Assembly (NCBI GenBank): GCA_907163345.1
Contig: CAJQUN010000496.1
Location: 310,001-374,000, forward strand
DNA from: Haberlea rhodopensis
Taxonomy: Eukaryota; Streptophyta; Magnoliopsida; Lamiales; Gesneriaceae
Reading direction: 5' to 3'
DNA length: 64,000 nucleotides
Made by a program: the position numbers and the translations under genes. Under the pieces are notes generated by a model, which was given only the letters and a program-made list of their open reading frames with translations, was not told the origin of the DNA and searched no databases. This document shows, piece after piece, positions 10,746-22,984 of this stretch (position 1 is its first letter; each line of letters starts with the position of its first letter).

Positions 10746-11628
10746 GGTGATGACAAACCTTGGCACTGGAGACTTTGGCTTGAACATCGATATATTTGTT
10801 AAGACTTAAAAGATAGCAGTGGAGAGCAGCAATTTATATGTTAGATAAATAAGCAGATTATGAGTAATACTCAAACTAAACAGTGGAGAATAATCCTAAA
10901 CTGGCTAGTGGAGAATCATAGCCAGTGGAGAATAATCTGAAACTGTCTATGATTTTTATATAAAATGATATCTGTTTACAATCCTTACAACAATTTTTTG
11001 CTTACAATCCTTAAAAAGAAAAGGCAACTTCAGAAACATAGCCAGTGGAGGATAATCCAAATCTGGCTAGTTTCAGGGGTAATTACCGGGGGACAAGAGA
11101 ACCTAAGTAAGAGCCTAAGTTATCTTCAAAATAATCCTCTGAACGATATAGCTTGTCTTCCCCCTTTTTGTCATCACACCCCATTCATCTGCTTATGAGA
11201 TTCCGGGCTGGTGAGACACAGTACACCAAACCCTGAAATTTGTGAAAGAATTAGGCAGAGGATGTTAGATAAGTAATCAACCCATGTTAGGTTGAATTGG
11301 ATAAGTAATAAACCAACGAAGAAGGATTGCAGAAAGTTGCAATAATTTAAACTTAAATCGACATTTAGGCATGCTTAGAGTGAGTAAGTATGAAGCAGTG
11401 TGAATTCTATTTATAACAAAAATGTGGCATTGTTAACTACCGTGGATTGATATGACACATTGACTCGTGTCATTCAATCCTAAAGTAAAGTGCAGAAGAT
11501 CAGAATTGAACAATGAACACAATATTTTATTAAAGAATTGATAATTCAAGATAAAAAATACATTACTAAGGGTGCCCAAACCATGGTCTTGTGCGGTCAA
11601 AGTCTTTGGAGGTGTCAGGAGGTGGTTG
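10746..11628 (-). other. C0 3' untranslated region
   Basis: This is non-coding sequence between the ORF3 stop and the polypurine tract. The phrase CCAGTGGAGAATAATCC and variants recur at about 10880-11060. No open frame here shows retroelement similarity. Confidence 0.55.
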
Positions 11629-11977
11629 TCATGAGGTTGTGTCCCATGTGTGAAGGAGGTAGCTGGTGGCTAGGTTGTACTCGTCCAGCAGATAATTGTC
11701 TTCTGGAGCTGAATCTCTTCTGATATGCTCTTGCTGTCTACTGGAAGCCGGTAGCCGTGGTCTTGAACGTCTGACAGTTGGCATACTGCTACTCAAATCT
11801 TCTAATTGAGACACGAAGGCTGCTTGTATGTTTGTCAATTGTTTAGAGAATTTCTTATGCATACATTCAATCTTTCCTCCAAGCTCCAGTGTTGTAGCAA
11901 CATGAGGATTCATTCTGCTGGCTGAGTTCTAGCTTTGTTTGGCCCATCTTGGAGAAGGAGTCTGGTCGCACTTATCA
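11629..11977 (-). pseudogene. C0 post-pol ORF3, C-terminal fragment
   Basis: The frame 11629-11913 contains NIQAAFVSQLEDLSSSMPTV followed by Arg/Ser/Pro-rich text. C1 has the close match MQAAFASQIQDLSNSLPTV at 56068, also followed by an Arg/Ser/Pro-rich tail. This shared end defines the C-terminus of an extra ORF that follows pol in both elements. Its function is unknown; SIRE elements often carry an additional ORF here that has been called env-like. Upstream sequence is lost to A2. Confidence 0.6.
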
Positions 11978-13402
11978 TGTACGCCCAAATTAACCCTTCT
12001 CAGTTAACAACAAATTATTGTAGCAGTGTAAGTAGGGATCGATCCCACAGAGAATGACGGATTTTTGTACTAACAAGTGTAAAAATAGGGGGGATTTGAG
12101 AGCAGTAATTATCTAAAATTATGTAGGATGCAAGATTGAAATAAAATAGTAATAAATCAATTAAAGAGCAATATCGGTTTCGACGCTACCATTGGAATTC
12201 GATTATTCTTTCATCGATTTTCTCACACATGTAATTTTTATGTATGAATATTCACCATTGAAGATTTAACTCCTATCACACCTTAAGTTTAGTTAAATCG
12301 AAAACATCATCCAAATTTAACCCTTATCAATTAATCAACCATAACAACAACAGTTAAGATTTAAACAAATGATAGCATATGAACAAGTAGGATTGGTGAA
12401 GCTAAACAACATAAACAACAACAGTTACGTTTAATCAAGTCAAAAGTTTTCCCTAGAAGTTTAATAACATCAACAACAGAGAATTATCAATCCTAATTGC
12501 TTTTAAAATTCAATTAATCAAACAATTACGAATTTCATATCAAACTTAGCATTAGATTGTATGAAAAATTATTAGGTAGTTAATCTAACAACCAACAATA
12601 CAATCATGGCAAGAACACAAGAAAAACTTATGATATTCAATAAAAATCAAAAATTCAAAACAACAATCTCGTGAATAAATTAAACTCCAATGTTTTGTCT
12701 TCCTCAACCGAGATGATGAGTTTAGCTACTCATAATCACTGCAAAAATAACAAAATATTGTATGAAAAACAACAAAAACTAAGACAAACTAGAAGAATTG
12801 CCACGCGTCGAGGTTGCAATACTGCATTTGTGTCGAGCCTTCAATTGTCTTCAAAACTTCAAAGTAAATTATTGTTCTAAGTCTAAACTATGAATAATCT
12901 GAATTATAATGAAGGATAACTGATTCAAGGTCCCCAAATTTGAGTAAATAGGGTGGGAATCGGATATAGTAGGTAAAAATCTATCCAATATGGTTAAAAT
13001 CAAGTTTTCTAATTTTCTGGTCTCTCGATCGATCGAGCTCTTCTCTCGATCGATCGAGATTTTTCTACCTTTCTCGATCGATCGAGCTCCTCTGGTTGAT
13101 CGATCGAGCTCCTCTGGTTGATCGATCGAGCACTAGCATATTTTGTTGCTTATCAATCGATCGAGCTCTTCTGGACGATTGATCGAGCACCTCATATAAG
13201 TTTTATGCATTTTTCTTTGTCTACTTTGATCCCTTGTCAACTCCAATGCATTTCTTGATCCTTATTAGCCTTTTTATCTTGATTTTTTTGATTCCACCTA
13301 CATTTACACAATTATACGGTTAGGTAGCATATGTATTATATTATCACATACCAAATCATAGACAATTAAGCATAATATTTGTGTCTATTTCTAGTCACAT
13401 CA
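11978..13402 (-). repeat. A2 3' LTR (about 1425 bp)
   Basis: Plus-strand edges are TGTACGCCC and CACATCA. Just outside the right edge lies, on the minus strand, AAGTATGTGGGAGTT preceded by ACTCGAGATCGAGTAAA, a typical polypurine-tract context of large plant gypsy or non-autonomous elements. Inside are GGGATCGATCCCAC near 12035 and a cluster of CGATCGATCG palindromes at 13028-13180. The edges are inferred from TG/CA ends without a mate LTR in view. Confidence 0.6.
13028..13180. repeat. CGATCGATCG palindrome cluster in A2 LTR
   Basis: Several copies of the self-complementary block CTCGATCGATCGAG and diverged forms (TTGATCGATCGAGC) are spaced about 25-40 bp apart. Similar clusters occur at 15230-15345, 18092-18290, 33774-33990 and 40617-40930. 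Confidence 0.85.
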
Positions 13403-14040
13403 AACTCCCACATACTTAATCTTTACTCGATCTCGAGTAAATCATACAAAACTAATATATTTTTGGTTGGCTCATAGTATCATAACAAACTAACTTGTTC
13501 TCACTTTAATGCCTCAGCAATTTTAAACATGCATAGTAATAAAAAGCTGTGAAAAATTAATAGTGGAACAAGTTCAATCCCTAAACATTTCATACCCAAC
13601 AAAGTAGTGAACATGTGTGTGTGGTCATAATCAAGTGTCCATTGATCAATTTTGGCTAGGTGAAATAAGCTCACTTGCACTCTCTTCTCCACTATCTTAG
13701 CTACTTTGCAAACACAAATCAAGTAGGTCTTTATTAGCTTGTAGCTTGGCCTAGGTATTGGCTTATGAAAGAAAGGGTAAGGTGTATCAAACAAGAGAGT
13801 ATAATGATATGCACAATTAAAACTTCTCTTCTTGCATGATTTTTCAACTTTGTTCATTTTCACACCTTGTATGTTTTTGCAAGGTATATTTCAATCTTTT
13901 TTTTATTTCTCTTTTTTGCCTTGGCTCCCATTGGAGTCATGTTTTTTTATATCTATTTTCTCAAGGCATCCCTTTTCTTTCATGCATTTCATTCTTTTGA
14001 TAATGAAGTGATCGCTTTTATTTTAAACAATTATTTCCAA
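13403..14040 (-). mobile_element. A2 interior, 3' part (non-coding or unrecognised)
   Basis: This begins with the polypurine tract of A2 and continues to the apparent edge of the A1 LTR. A 120-residue minus-strand frame (13501-13863) is open, but its composition and lack of any known motif make a real protein doubtful. It may be the 3' non-coding part of a large non-autonomous element. Confidence 0.4.
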
Positions 14041-16210
14041 TCTAGCGATTTTAGACCGCAAGTGCACGGTGTCAAGTTTTAGTATAGATAGGAAGATACG
14101 GATTGTCGAACCCACAAGGACTAACAAGTATGTACCAAATAAGATGCTTTTAACTATATTTAACCTACGAAATTAATTTATAATTAGCAACTAAATAAAT
14201 TAAAATAAACTACTAATCCAACCAAGTCAATAAAAATAAACGAGAAAAATCCACAATAAACGATTATCAAGGCGTCGGCTCACCAATGCAATTCCCTACA
14301 ATTCTCGATTGAAAATTCAAATATTTCTAAGGTGACGAGTTCTCCCAATTTATCTAATACACTCTCTCGAGCTATATTAAACCTAACACCGAATTGTAGT
14401 AAGTAGCTCTCGTTCACTTATTTAACAATTCAATGTTGCATAAGATCCATGAAAACTCCTAGCTTTCAATTACTAGAATCTATAGCTATCACGCATGTAT
14501 TTGACGTCATCTCTCGATCTCGGTCTTAAATCCATGGTATGAGTTATTAATTCAGTATCATAAAATCATCTCTCCATCTCAATTATTATACTAACATCAT
14601 TCAAAGGTGATCAATCCTCTAAAAGCATGAAGAACATAAAACATACGCAAAGAACTATAAGAATTCAATCATTAAATCATCAAATCGAAGGTTCATAACA
14701 AAGGTTCGCCTAGCCTTGATAAATAAATTAGTTCAACATAGTAAATCAAAACACAACAAAACTAAGAATTTAAAGACAAATAAAAACTCCCAGCGTCGAC
14801 TCCGGTGGTAGATCTTCGCTCCTTCTCTTGCTTCCTTCTCGATCGTCTCTTTTTATCGCCTTGTTTGGTTGTTCCAATTCCTAGGGTGAAGTGGTGATGA
14901 TGGATGATGGTGATGGAAGGATGGAGGTTGATGATGGGGAAGAAAAGGTGGACGTGTGAGAGGAGTGAAGGAAAGAGAGGTTTGGATGGTGAATGGGTGT
15001 ATGATATATGGAAGAAAGGTGGAGGTTATGGTGGACGTGAGATGGATTGGAGGAAGAAGATGGTGTGTGGTTTGGATGGTGAATGGGTATGGAGGTGTGG
15101 AGGCTTTTCCTAGGGTTCAAAATCTGATATGGGTTGTGATTTTGTGTATAATATATAGGGGAAGGAAATCAAGGACTTCCTTATTGCATCCAAACTCTAC
15201 AAGGAAGGTATTTTAATGAAAACTGCTCGTCCCGATCGATCCGAACAGAAGAGCCGATCGATCGAGCCTTCCAGTAAGATTTTCGCTCAATTTTCAGCCT
15301 TTCTCGATCGATCAGAAAAGCTTGCTCGATCGATCGGAAATCACAGTAAGTTTCTTCGCCTTTTTCAGCTTCTGGCGAGTTTTGTATTTTGGCCGTAACT
15401 TTCTCATAAGAACTCCGAATTTGATGAATCAGCTGTCCACGCGAAGATAAGTGAAAGTTATACAAATTTTATATGGACAACATTTCCAAAACATGGCTCG
15501 AACATATAGTAATTTAAGGAGAAAGGAGCAACATGTGTCTTGGATTCTGGTTTCTTCCTCTTTTCTTCAACTTAATTCATTTTTTCATCATTTTAGCTTG
15601 ATTTCTTCCCCTTTTATGAATTTCAACATTGATTCCTGAAATAGAGAAATATATATCATAAACCATAAAATTATCCAAGAATCAACACGAGAACATATAC
15701 ATATCATAGCATAAAAATGCGTAATATTCAACCCTATCATGAAGCTCACAAACATTTGAATCATTGAATACATAAGTGCATGTGAATGAAAATACTCCCT
15801 TCAAAGGTGTGGATTAAAATCACATTTAGGCTTATTAGGGAAGGATGATAAGCTAGTCAAAGAATGTCTAATGGGGGTCGTTTGTATGCTTAGCATACAA
15901 CATTCTTTGGTATTAAAGCTTAAAAAAGATACTAGTGATTGATCTTCTTTACGTGGTAGGCTTGAAAGACTCAAACGCATCAAAGATCACCTATATCACT
16001 TTTCATTTTCACCTCAAAGAGCATGTAGTAAGTTCTAGAATGTATTAAAGACTTCTTAAGACTATCACAAAGTTCACACAATCTTCACTAAGATATGCAC
16101 ACTTCACAAGTCATGACAATATTCCTGTTCAATATATTCAACTACCTAGTCGAAGCACACTTTGCGTTAGAGCTCAAAGTGTTCCAAGGTTAACAATTCA
16201 CCTATGTTTA
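14041..16210 (-). repeat. A1 3' LTR, distal segment
   Basis: The left part contains ACCGCAAGTGCACGGTGTCAAG and CGAACCCACAAGGAC, words frequent at one end of large plant gypsy LTRs. A GA-rich patch with ATGGTGAATGGGT repeated at about 14987 and 15079 and a CGATCGATCG cluster (15230-15345) follow. The remaining sequence to 16210 is AT-rich and non-coding. The segment stops at the G2 insertion and resumes at 26917. Confidence 0.55.
15230..15345. repeat. CGATCGATCG palindrome cluster in A1 LTR
   Basis: Four blocks are seen: CCCGATCGATCCG, GCCGATCGATCGAGC, CTCGATCGATCAG and GCTCGATCGATCGG, separated by unlike spacers. The core is shared with four other clusters in the window although the host elements differ. 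Confidence 0.85.
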
Positions 16211-18091
16211 TGTAAGGACCCCAAGCCCTTAACCCTTGATTGGTGTATTAATCATTATGTGTGGCACATGCTTTCAATAAAATCAATCGGGAAACACAGA
16301 TGATACTTTACCATTGAATGGCAATTACAAAATTTCTTTAATATTCAACATTAAGATCATCTCTACCAACAATAGACTCATGGATTCCGCCCATTTCCAT
16401 CCCCATTACACCACTTTTCACATGGTAGACTTTTATAAAAATTTGGGCAGAGTCTCCCCATAATTAGAGCCATCCCGAATAAAAGCGCATCACAATATAT
16501 AATTCCCGGCCAGGGAAAACACATACTCAACAGAACACAGCAATGCTAAGTAAATTCCCAGCCAGGGAAGACACCACACATAAGACAACATAAATGGGTT
16601 TCAACACCCACATAATACACCCATGACTCTCATATCATTAGCAATTCTACTCTTAATTGCATGCAACATAGAATGAAAGAGAGAAAGGCTCATGCCTTTA
16701 TATACAACCCATATACAAGCATAACCGTGCTCACATGCGAGCATCATAAATATGTATATAACCTTCGGGTGTATATAAGTACTCTATACGATACCGTGCT
16801 CCATCAAGCCCTGGTACCACGATCCTGGGAGTACATCCAATCAACAGCTCGAGCTCAGCTCCACAGCCATCGATGTACCTGTTCACCTGCCCCAACAGAG
16901 ACAGCCCCCAACGGGGTGAGCATACCAATACACAAAATCCCATAATCACAATAATGAAATTCATAATTTACAACAAAAGTAAATACTAATAAATTTTAAA
17001 TGATACTCCCTGGATGGCAACGTCCTCATCCGGGATTCCGTGTACTGTCCCTGTTCTCACAATCATCAAACTCATCAAATCTCAAAAATCAGTAAATCAA
17101 CACATTGATTTAACTCATAGCATGCCTGATTCTCAAGTATCAATAATTAATGATTCCAAATTCATTATACATACAAATATAGATATCTCGATATCTAATA
17201 CTGATTTTTCGACTTTGCTACCAATCACAGATAGCTCAAATGCCTAGCATTTATTTTACCAATTCTCCATTATACTTAGACATCTCACATGTCTTATAAT
17301 GAATACATGATTCCACGATCATTCTCAGGCATCTCAAATGCCCTACAATAGTCATATAAACCCAGTACCCCATATCTCATGCAAGGTTATACTACTCTAG
17401 TATTACGCACACTTGTGACAGCGATGTCAAGACTAGGTCTGTAATGCCTCGATTTATGTTATATACGTGTGATATGATTATGTAGCATGCATTTGAAGGT
17501 GCATTAGAATGTACATGTGAGTTGCATTTGACATGAGTTTGAAGGGAATTACATGTGCATGTGAATTTACTTGCAATTGGAATTACATTTGAATTTGGGA
17601 TTCATTTCATGTACATGTTAGATAACATGTTATTAACTCCAAACAATATGATAACAAGTGATTAGAGAAACTAATGACCTTATATCAAGGTGCTTTAGGG
17701 AAGAGAATCACATAGTACTCACTTTACACCTACTAAAACACTACCAAGCTCCTCTCCCTCTCTTTCAACTTTCTTGTGGTTTAAACTTGGGATTGACTTG
17801 TGACTTGAGCTAGGAAGGTGTGTGAAGTGCTTTCTTACTATCTTGGTAAGAATTTCATGGTTTTACACTTGAATTATGTAATTGGTATTGATTTATGTGA
17901 AAGGGATTATCAATTATTGATGCTTAGAATCATAACTTGTTTCTTTGCCAAGAATTGGATTCTAGGATGTTAGGAACATGTTTATATGATACTAGGGAGT
18001 GCATGAATCATGGTTACATGATAGGAAATGAGTTGTGCAAGAAGTACCATGAAGATAAGCTCAAAATCGCCATTGTCTCATTTTTTCGGAT

Positions 18092-18290
18092 CGCGCCGAT
18101 CGATCGGCATGTGATCTCGATCGATCGCCGCGAACAGTAAAGTTTTAAGGCGGTTTGAGCATGAGGTGATCGATCGATGATTTGAGGCGATCGATCGGTG
18201 AGCATGTGGCGATCGATCGGTGAGCATGTGGCGATCGATCGGTGAAGAGTGAACAGTTCGGCGATCGATCGAGAATTTGCGGCGATCGAT
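18092..18290. repeat. CGATCGATCG palindrome cluster in S1
   Basis: About eight blocks of the form GCGATCGATCGG are separated by 15-30 bp, several spacers reading TGAGCATGTG. It is the densest of the five clusters. Confidence 0.9.
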
Positions 18291-18589
18291 CGGTGATGGC
18301 AGAATGTTGAAAATTTTTATATTTTTTGTAGAATTTGATTTTAATGCCTAGGATAACATGGTATATTGCTGGCATTGTTGTAGCATCATCTCAGGGGACA
18401 GGGCAAAGAGGCAATTAGCTATCAACGCCTGATTTATCGCTTTTGTGTCGCAATACAAGTACGTGTTGACGTACGGAGTATAGATATGATGTGATGATGA
18501 TGTTATAGTTTTGATATCATATGATTTATGTTATCTTGTGTCATATGATTGGTAGTTTCATATGCATGTACATACATGGATTTCATATG

Positions 18590-18770
18590 ATTGGGATGAT
18601 GCCTTGATAGATATGTGTATATGCTTTGGTGAGATCATTGCCTCGATAGATATGCCTGGTGTGGTATATGCTTTGGCTGGGATCGTTGCCACGATAGATA
18701 TACTACATATGCTTTGGGTTGAGAGATATACACCTGGTGTGGGTATATGCTCTGGTTATTATCACAGATG
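18590..18770. repeat. Minisatellite in S1, three units of about 55 bp
   Basis: The words GATAGATATG, GGTATATGCTTTGG and GATCRTTGCC recur in the same order three times with small changes. It lies downstream of the palindrome cluster. Confidence 0.65.
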
Positions 18771-20019
18771 AGCATGGTACTATGATATGTGCTGCTAATA
18801 TGAAGATGTGATGTGGTTCCACTGACATATTGAGCTGAATAGGCATATCATATGGGGCTCGTGATAATAGGGAAATTGTTGAGACATGTCATGACATAGT
18901 GCATTTGTGGATGCATGATACGGAACATTCACGTATTGATGATTTATTTGTACTTTATCATTGATATGGATATTGTGGTTTGATATTGCACTGAGATATT
19001 TGTTATCTATACTCATTGTGTGATTGTTTCTGTAGGAACTCATAAACGTGGGGAGCGTGAGTCTTGATTTCCGCTGCGAGTGGAACCACTGCATAGGGGT
19101 TATCTTAGAGTAGGTTGTTACTTGTACATTTGATGTATAGTTGGTTAGGTTTTTGTAAACCTTGTAACAACTTAACTAGTAAGATACTCTTAAATTAGTG
19201 CATGTTATTACTTAATTCAGACTCACATATGTATGTTTAATTGAATACATAATGGATTAAGTAAAGAGGACCCCACAAGGTCGTTCCATAGTCATATCAA
19301 CACATATATATATAGCCATACCCACAACCATCTAATGCAATTAAAATACATTATGCATTTCACAAATGCTCTTATATACAGTAATGCTCGTACGTCGCAC
19401 GTACCTTAATCTCCGAAGTCCGAGCCAAACCTTGCTCGAGTTCCATGCCCCGAGGAACGATGTGCTAACACGATAAATAATTCACAATTATTTACGAACA
19501 TGCAACCCATGCTCAAGCACACTCATCCCTCAAAATATTGTCAACACACGACAATTAACCATTTAAAAGACCCGGGGCAGGGTACATGCAGGGAGGGAAA
19601 ACGAATGAGACAATATCGAAAATTGTTCAAGAACACCCTTCAATTTTCGAACCCTATTCTCACAAATCGAACCCAATTAAACACCATAATTCATCTAAAC
19701 ATGAATTAATCGATCAACAACAAGAATCATCATCCCCCGCCAAAAACCCCCAAATTTCGAACTCAAACCCCTCAAACAAAATGAAATTCGAACCAAAATC
19801 CTTAAATTCGAACACAAATCCTTAAATTCGAACACAATACCACCAAATTTAGCAGGGAAATACATGAGAGGGACGAAAAAGGGGTAAGAAAGGTTACCCA
19901 TACGAAGATCGGAAGGAAATCGGACGAAAATCGAAGAACCCTGGAAAATTGGGGATCGGCGCTTTCCTGCAAAATCCGAACTCAAATCGCGACCAAACTT
20001 CGAATTGTTGGTGTGGGAA

Positions 20020-20145
20020 GCTGCGCCTGGACGAGACGAAGCCGGCGGCGGGTCGGACGCGCCGAACGGCGGTCGGACGGGGGCGGGCGCACCGCTTTTG
20101 TGCGCGGGGGCTGGGGCGACGGGAAGGGCGACACGGGAGGGAGAG
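20020..20145. other. CpG-rich block in G2 LTR
   Basis: The block is dominated by CGG, GCG and GACG words while neighbouring LTR sequence is AT-rich. Equivalent blocks lie at 26420-26540, 46990-47150 and 53345-53515. In sense direction it is near the start of U3. Minus-strand frames of about 100 residues across it in G3 are probably by-products of base composition. Confidence 0.65.
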
Positions 20146-20534
20146 AGAAAATAAGGTGCTGAAATGAAATTTTAATTAAAATCTCGGTTCAACTGGTATT
20201 TATAACAAAAATACCCCGAAATACTAATAACCCCACAAATACATCATGATTCATTAAAAATCATCTGTTTTCAAAAATTCTATCTCTAACTCAAAAACTC
20301 CCTACCGGTGCCCACACAAAGCACCCGAGATTCCGATACACTTCAACAACCCAACTCTTAGATTTTCACCGAAATGAGAATACGATCTCAACCTCGGGAT
20401 CCAACGATCCCAACTACTCAAATAGACGAGCCCGGAAGGCCCAACACTTCGATTAAACTCCAAGTCGCCACGTAAAACAACTTTAGGGGTTATTAACACT
20501 CCGGGATTAACATCCATAATCTCTGGTCATCACA

Positions 20535-22984
20535 ATATCCCCCACTAAAAGAATTTCGTCCTCGAAATTAACACCGGTGTATCACGTAACACCCAGGCTA
20601 CCCAACAACATGAAGCCATAACCTCGATTCTTGACCATATCAGAATCGTCTTAATAAACGCGAGGATACTTACCTCACATCAAGCTCTAAAACAGAGCGA
20701 CATACCAAAACCAACATATCACCCAAGAGGCAAAACGTACCTCGATGCGGTTCATCCCAAAATTTAGTCCCTCATGACTGCAAAACAACCAATACTTACG
20801 ACCGTCGATCGGACAGTCATCCTTAGTTCTAATACAACTAGTAAGAACGCATCATGAATGACACCTCAACCGTGAGAACGTTGACCTCGTGTCAAACTCT
20901 GGAGTGGAATAGACTTCCAAATCCATCATAACGTCAAAGAGCGTCAGCACAACTCAACGCTAACAATCCAAAAGCAGTTAGTCAACTGAAACTGCAAGGA
21001 TTCGAATCGCTCCCGATTCTATCGTAGATATCATCCAATGACATCTTTATTATGACTCACGATGTCTAATACACATCATTACGAGGAAAACACTAGTATA
21101 CCACGATGTACACATACCAAATATGGTCTCTACTTCCAAACCTCCTCCATCAAATGAGCAGTCGCATCATTGCAACTCAATTTGGGCAACTCACGGCCAC
21201 AGATTCACACAAAAGACATCTCACAAGATGTCCACCTCCGGATATTCCAAGGATCACATCCTGATCATAAATAAACCATCGAGACTCCACAGAGTTCAAA
21301 TTCTGAAAGGACATGCAATGAACCCATGGCATCCTCAACGCTTGTATCGACAGCGACACTCAACCAATCCGAATTCCTGCCATCCCTTGATAATCCTAGG
21401 ATTTAACAATCCAAACTTGGGAAGGCTATCGCATAACTCGAAGGAAAACACCAACAATGAAACACCTCAACCCACACAAGATAATCCCTCCTCAAACTAA
21501 CTTCACGATTGTTTCTCATAATTATCCTGCCATGGAGATTCCCAATCTCAAGGTGTTTCATATCTCTCATCAGAGATTTAACCATCCAAAAATAGTATAA
21601 CTCTATGCTTGACAAAAAAAGGAAATCAATAACTGGCATCCGTATACTCACCGGTTTACCTGCCTAAGCACTGATATCACATGCATACTCAATGCACTTG
21701 GCTCGGGTATCTACAACATACCCCTAAGCCCCCAAACACGACTGTCAATTCTGAGTCATTCCCATCCAGAGGAGGATGATAATTGACGATCAACAACACG
21801 GCGTGATTTCCAAAATCAACACCACACGTACCAATTTACCGAATCTTTCAAAGATTCCCAAATAGATATTATACTACCTCCTTCCCCACAAGGGAAGTGC
21901 TATCGAACTCGAGATCCACTAGTCTCTAACCACCGTTCGAAAAAAATGGATACAATAACACCCATTGCATCCCAAATACACGGATTCCCCAGATCGAGTC
22001 AAGAACGACTTGATGACTCTCTTGTTGGTACTTCAACATTATGAGCTGTCCCAGACAAGTCCCTCAAAACAAAAGACGTATAACGTTCTCATGGGGTGTC
22101 ACATGCCTCAAACATCATGCTACAAATGGACAATCAAAAGCCTGCCAAAAGTCTTCAACGTATCATCATACGATTCACCAAACTCGGTTCCAACGTGCAG
22201 TATCATGGCTCCAACAAGCACACTATATCATTCCCCCAATATCTGGCTACCAAAGCGTTGTCTCCATAGGCTCACATCAAGCCTACCAACAAACCATATG
22301 TTCCATCTCGGTATGCCATACCGTACAATCCGTTAGAGTAATGGGTCATCGCCCAACATATCTCTAAAATACCAAGCACAATGGACAACCCGGTGTCCTT
22401 GCTCACTTATGATGCAATCATAATCCGTTAAGACTTATCCCACACCCTCAGGGTGGGTGCAACCATGTCTACCCTACATCACAACACAAGCGAGTAGTTT
22501 CCTCAATGACTACTCTTACCACCAATCACTTGGCCCTAGCCAAACTAACGAGCATACCCAAGGGTATCATTGCTCGACAAATATGTACCTCTATAACATG
22601 ATGTGGTACATTTACCGGTACAATACATCCAATACTCCACCGAGCAAACCTGCTCGGCAAAAGGTCTCGTCAACTAGTGACCCAGACTCTACCATGTGCT
22701 CATCATCGGCACTCAAACCATACAACCTAATACATAACATAAATGTATTAATCATCAAAACGACGCTACACGTCTACATAGAACATCCACTATGTCATTG
22801 TCATCCCGTAACGGTACCTGTCAACATATGACTTTGAAATAATATAATAATATTGTCGACTCGTGACAGTATATGTCGATACACGACGTCTATAATCTCA
22901 TCGTCAAACACATGACAACATAAGTAAATCAACACATGACATCCACGATAGTGCTAAATAAACAGTAATATGCCATACCTCATT
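20535..22984 (-). other. G2 interior, non-coding part
   Basis: It starts with the polypurine tract and is alignable with G3 (47543 onward) for at least 0.9 kb, for example CACCCAGGCTAC and GACCATATCAGAATCGTCTT in both. Plus-strand frames of up to 125 residues exist but show no retroelement motif, and the matching G3 stretches are not open. I read it as non-coding. Confidence 0.65.

Larger units (their letters stand above)
9463..11977 (-). mobile_element. C0, 3' part of a SIRE-like Ty1-copia element
   Basis: The 3' LTR (9463-10731), a polypurine tract and part of a post-pol ORF are present. The rest of the element is cut off by A2 at 11978. Both ends of the LTR resemble those of C1: start TGTTGGGAGAAAATTTC against TGTTGGGAAAACATTTC, and end TCCTAACA. 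The post-pol ORF also resembles C1's. C0 and C1 are thus related copia families in opposite orientation. It is the outermost layer of the nest in this part of the window. Confidence 0.75.
17440..19277 (+). mobile_element. S1, solo LTR of a Tekay-like gypsy element, TSD AGGTC
   Basis: The segment is absent from the other G2 LTR and is framed by AGGTC at 17435-17439 and 19278-19282. Ends are TGTAATGCC and CCCCACA. No PBS, coding region or second LTR is present, so it is a solo LTR left by recombination between two LTRs. Plus orientation is inferred from the order of a CGATCGATCG cluster (18092-18290) and the GACGTACGG word (18468), which matches the sense order in the G1 LTR. It is 1838 bp long. 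Confidence 0.85.
16211..20534 (-). repeat. G2 3' LTR, interrupted by S1
   Basis: Without S1 and one AGGTC copy this LTR is about 2481 bp, against 2467 bp for its mate. A TATA box TATATAAA on the minus strand is at 16697-16704. A CpG-rich block (about 20020-20145) stands out from the AT-rich surroundings. I count by eye roughly 20-25 differences from the mate, about 1 percent. Confidence 0.9.

Noticed and set aside
13501..13863. Possible 120-residue host protein
   Set aside because: It lies directly beside a polypurine tract inside A2, has no recognisable domain, and has the Phe/Leu/Lys-rich composition of AT-rich non-coding DNA.
14881..15216. Ser/His/Pro-rich and Trp/Gly-rich frames on both strands
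   Set aside because: They come from a GA/TG-rich low-complexity patch in the A1 LTR.
21123..22831. Plus-strand frames of 108-125 residues in the G2 interior
   Set aside because: They lie antisense to the element, show no motif, and the matching G3 region is not open.
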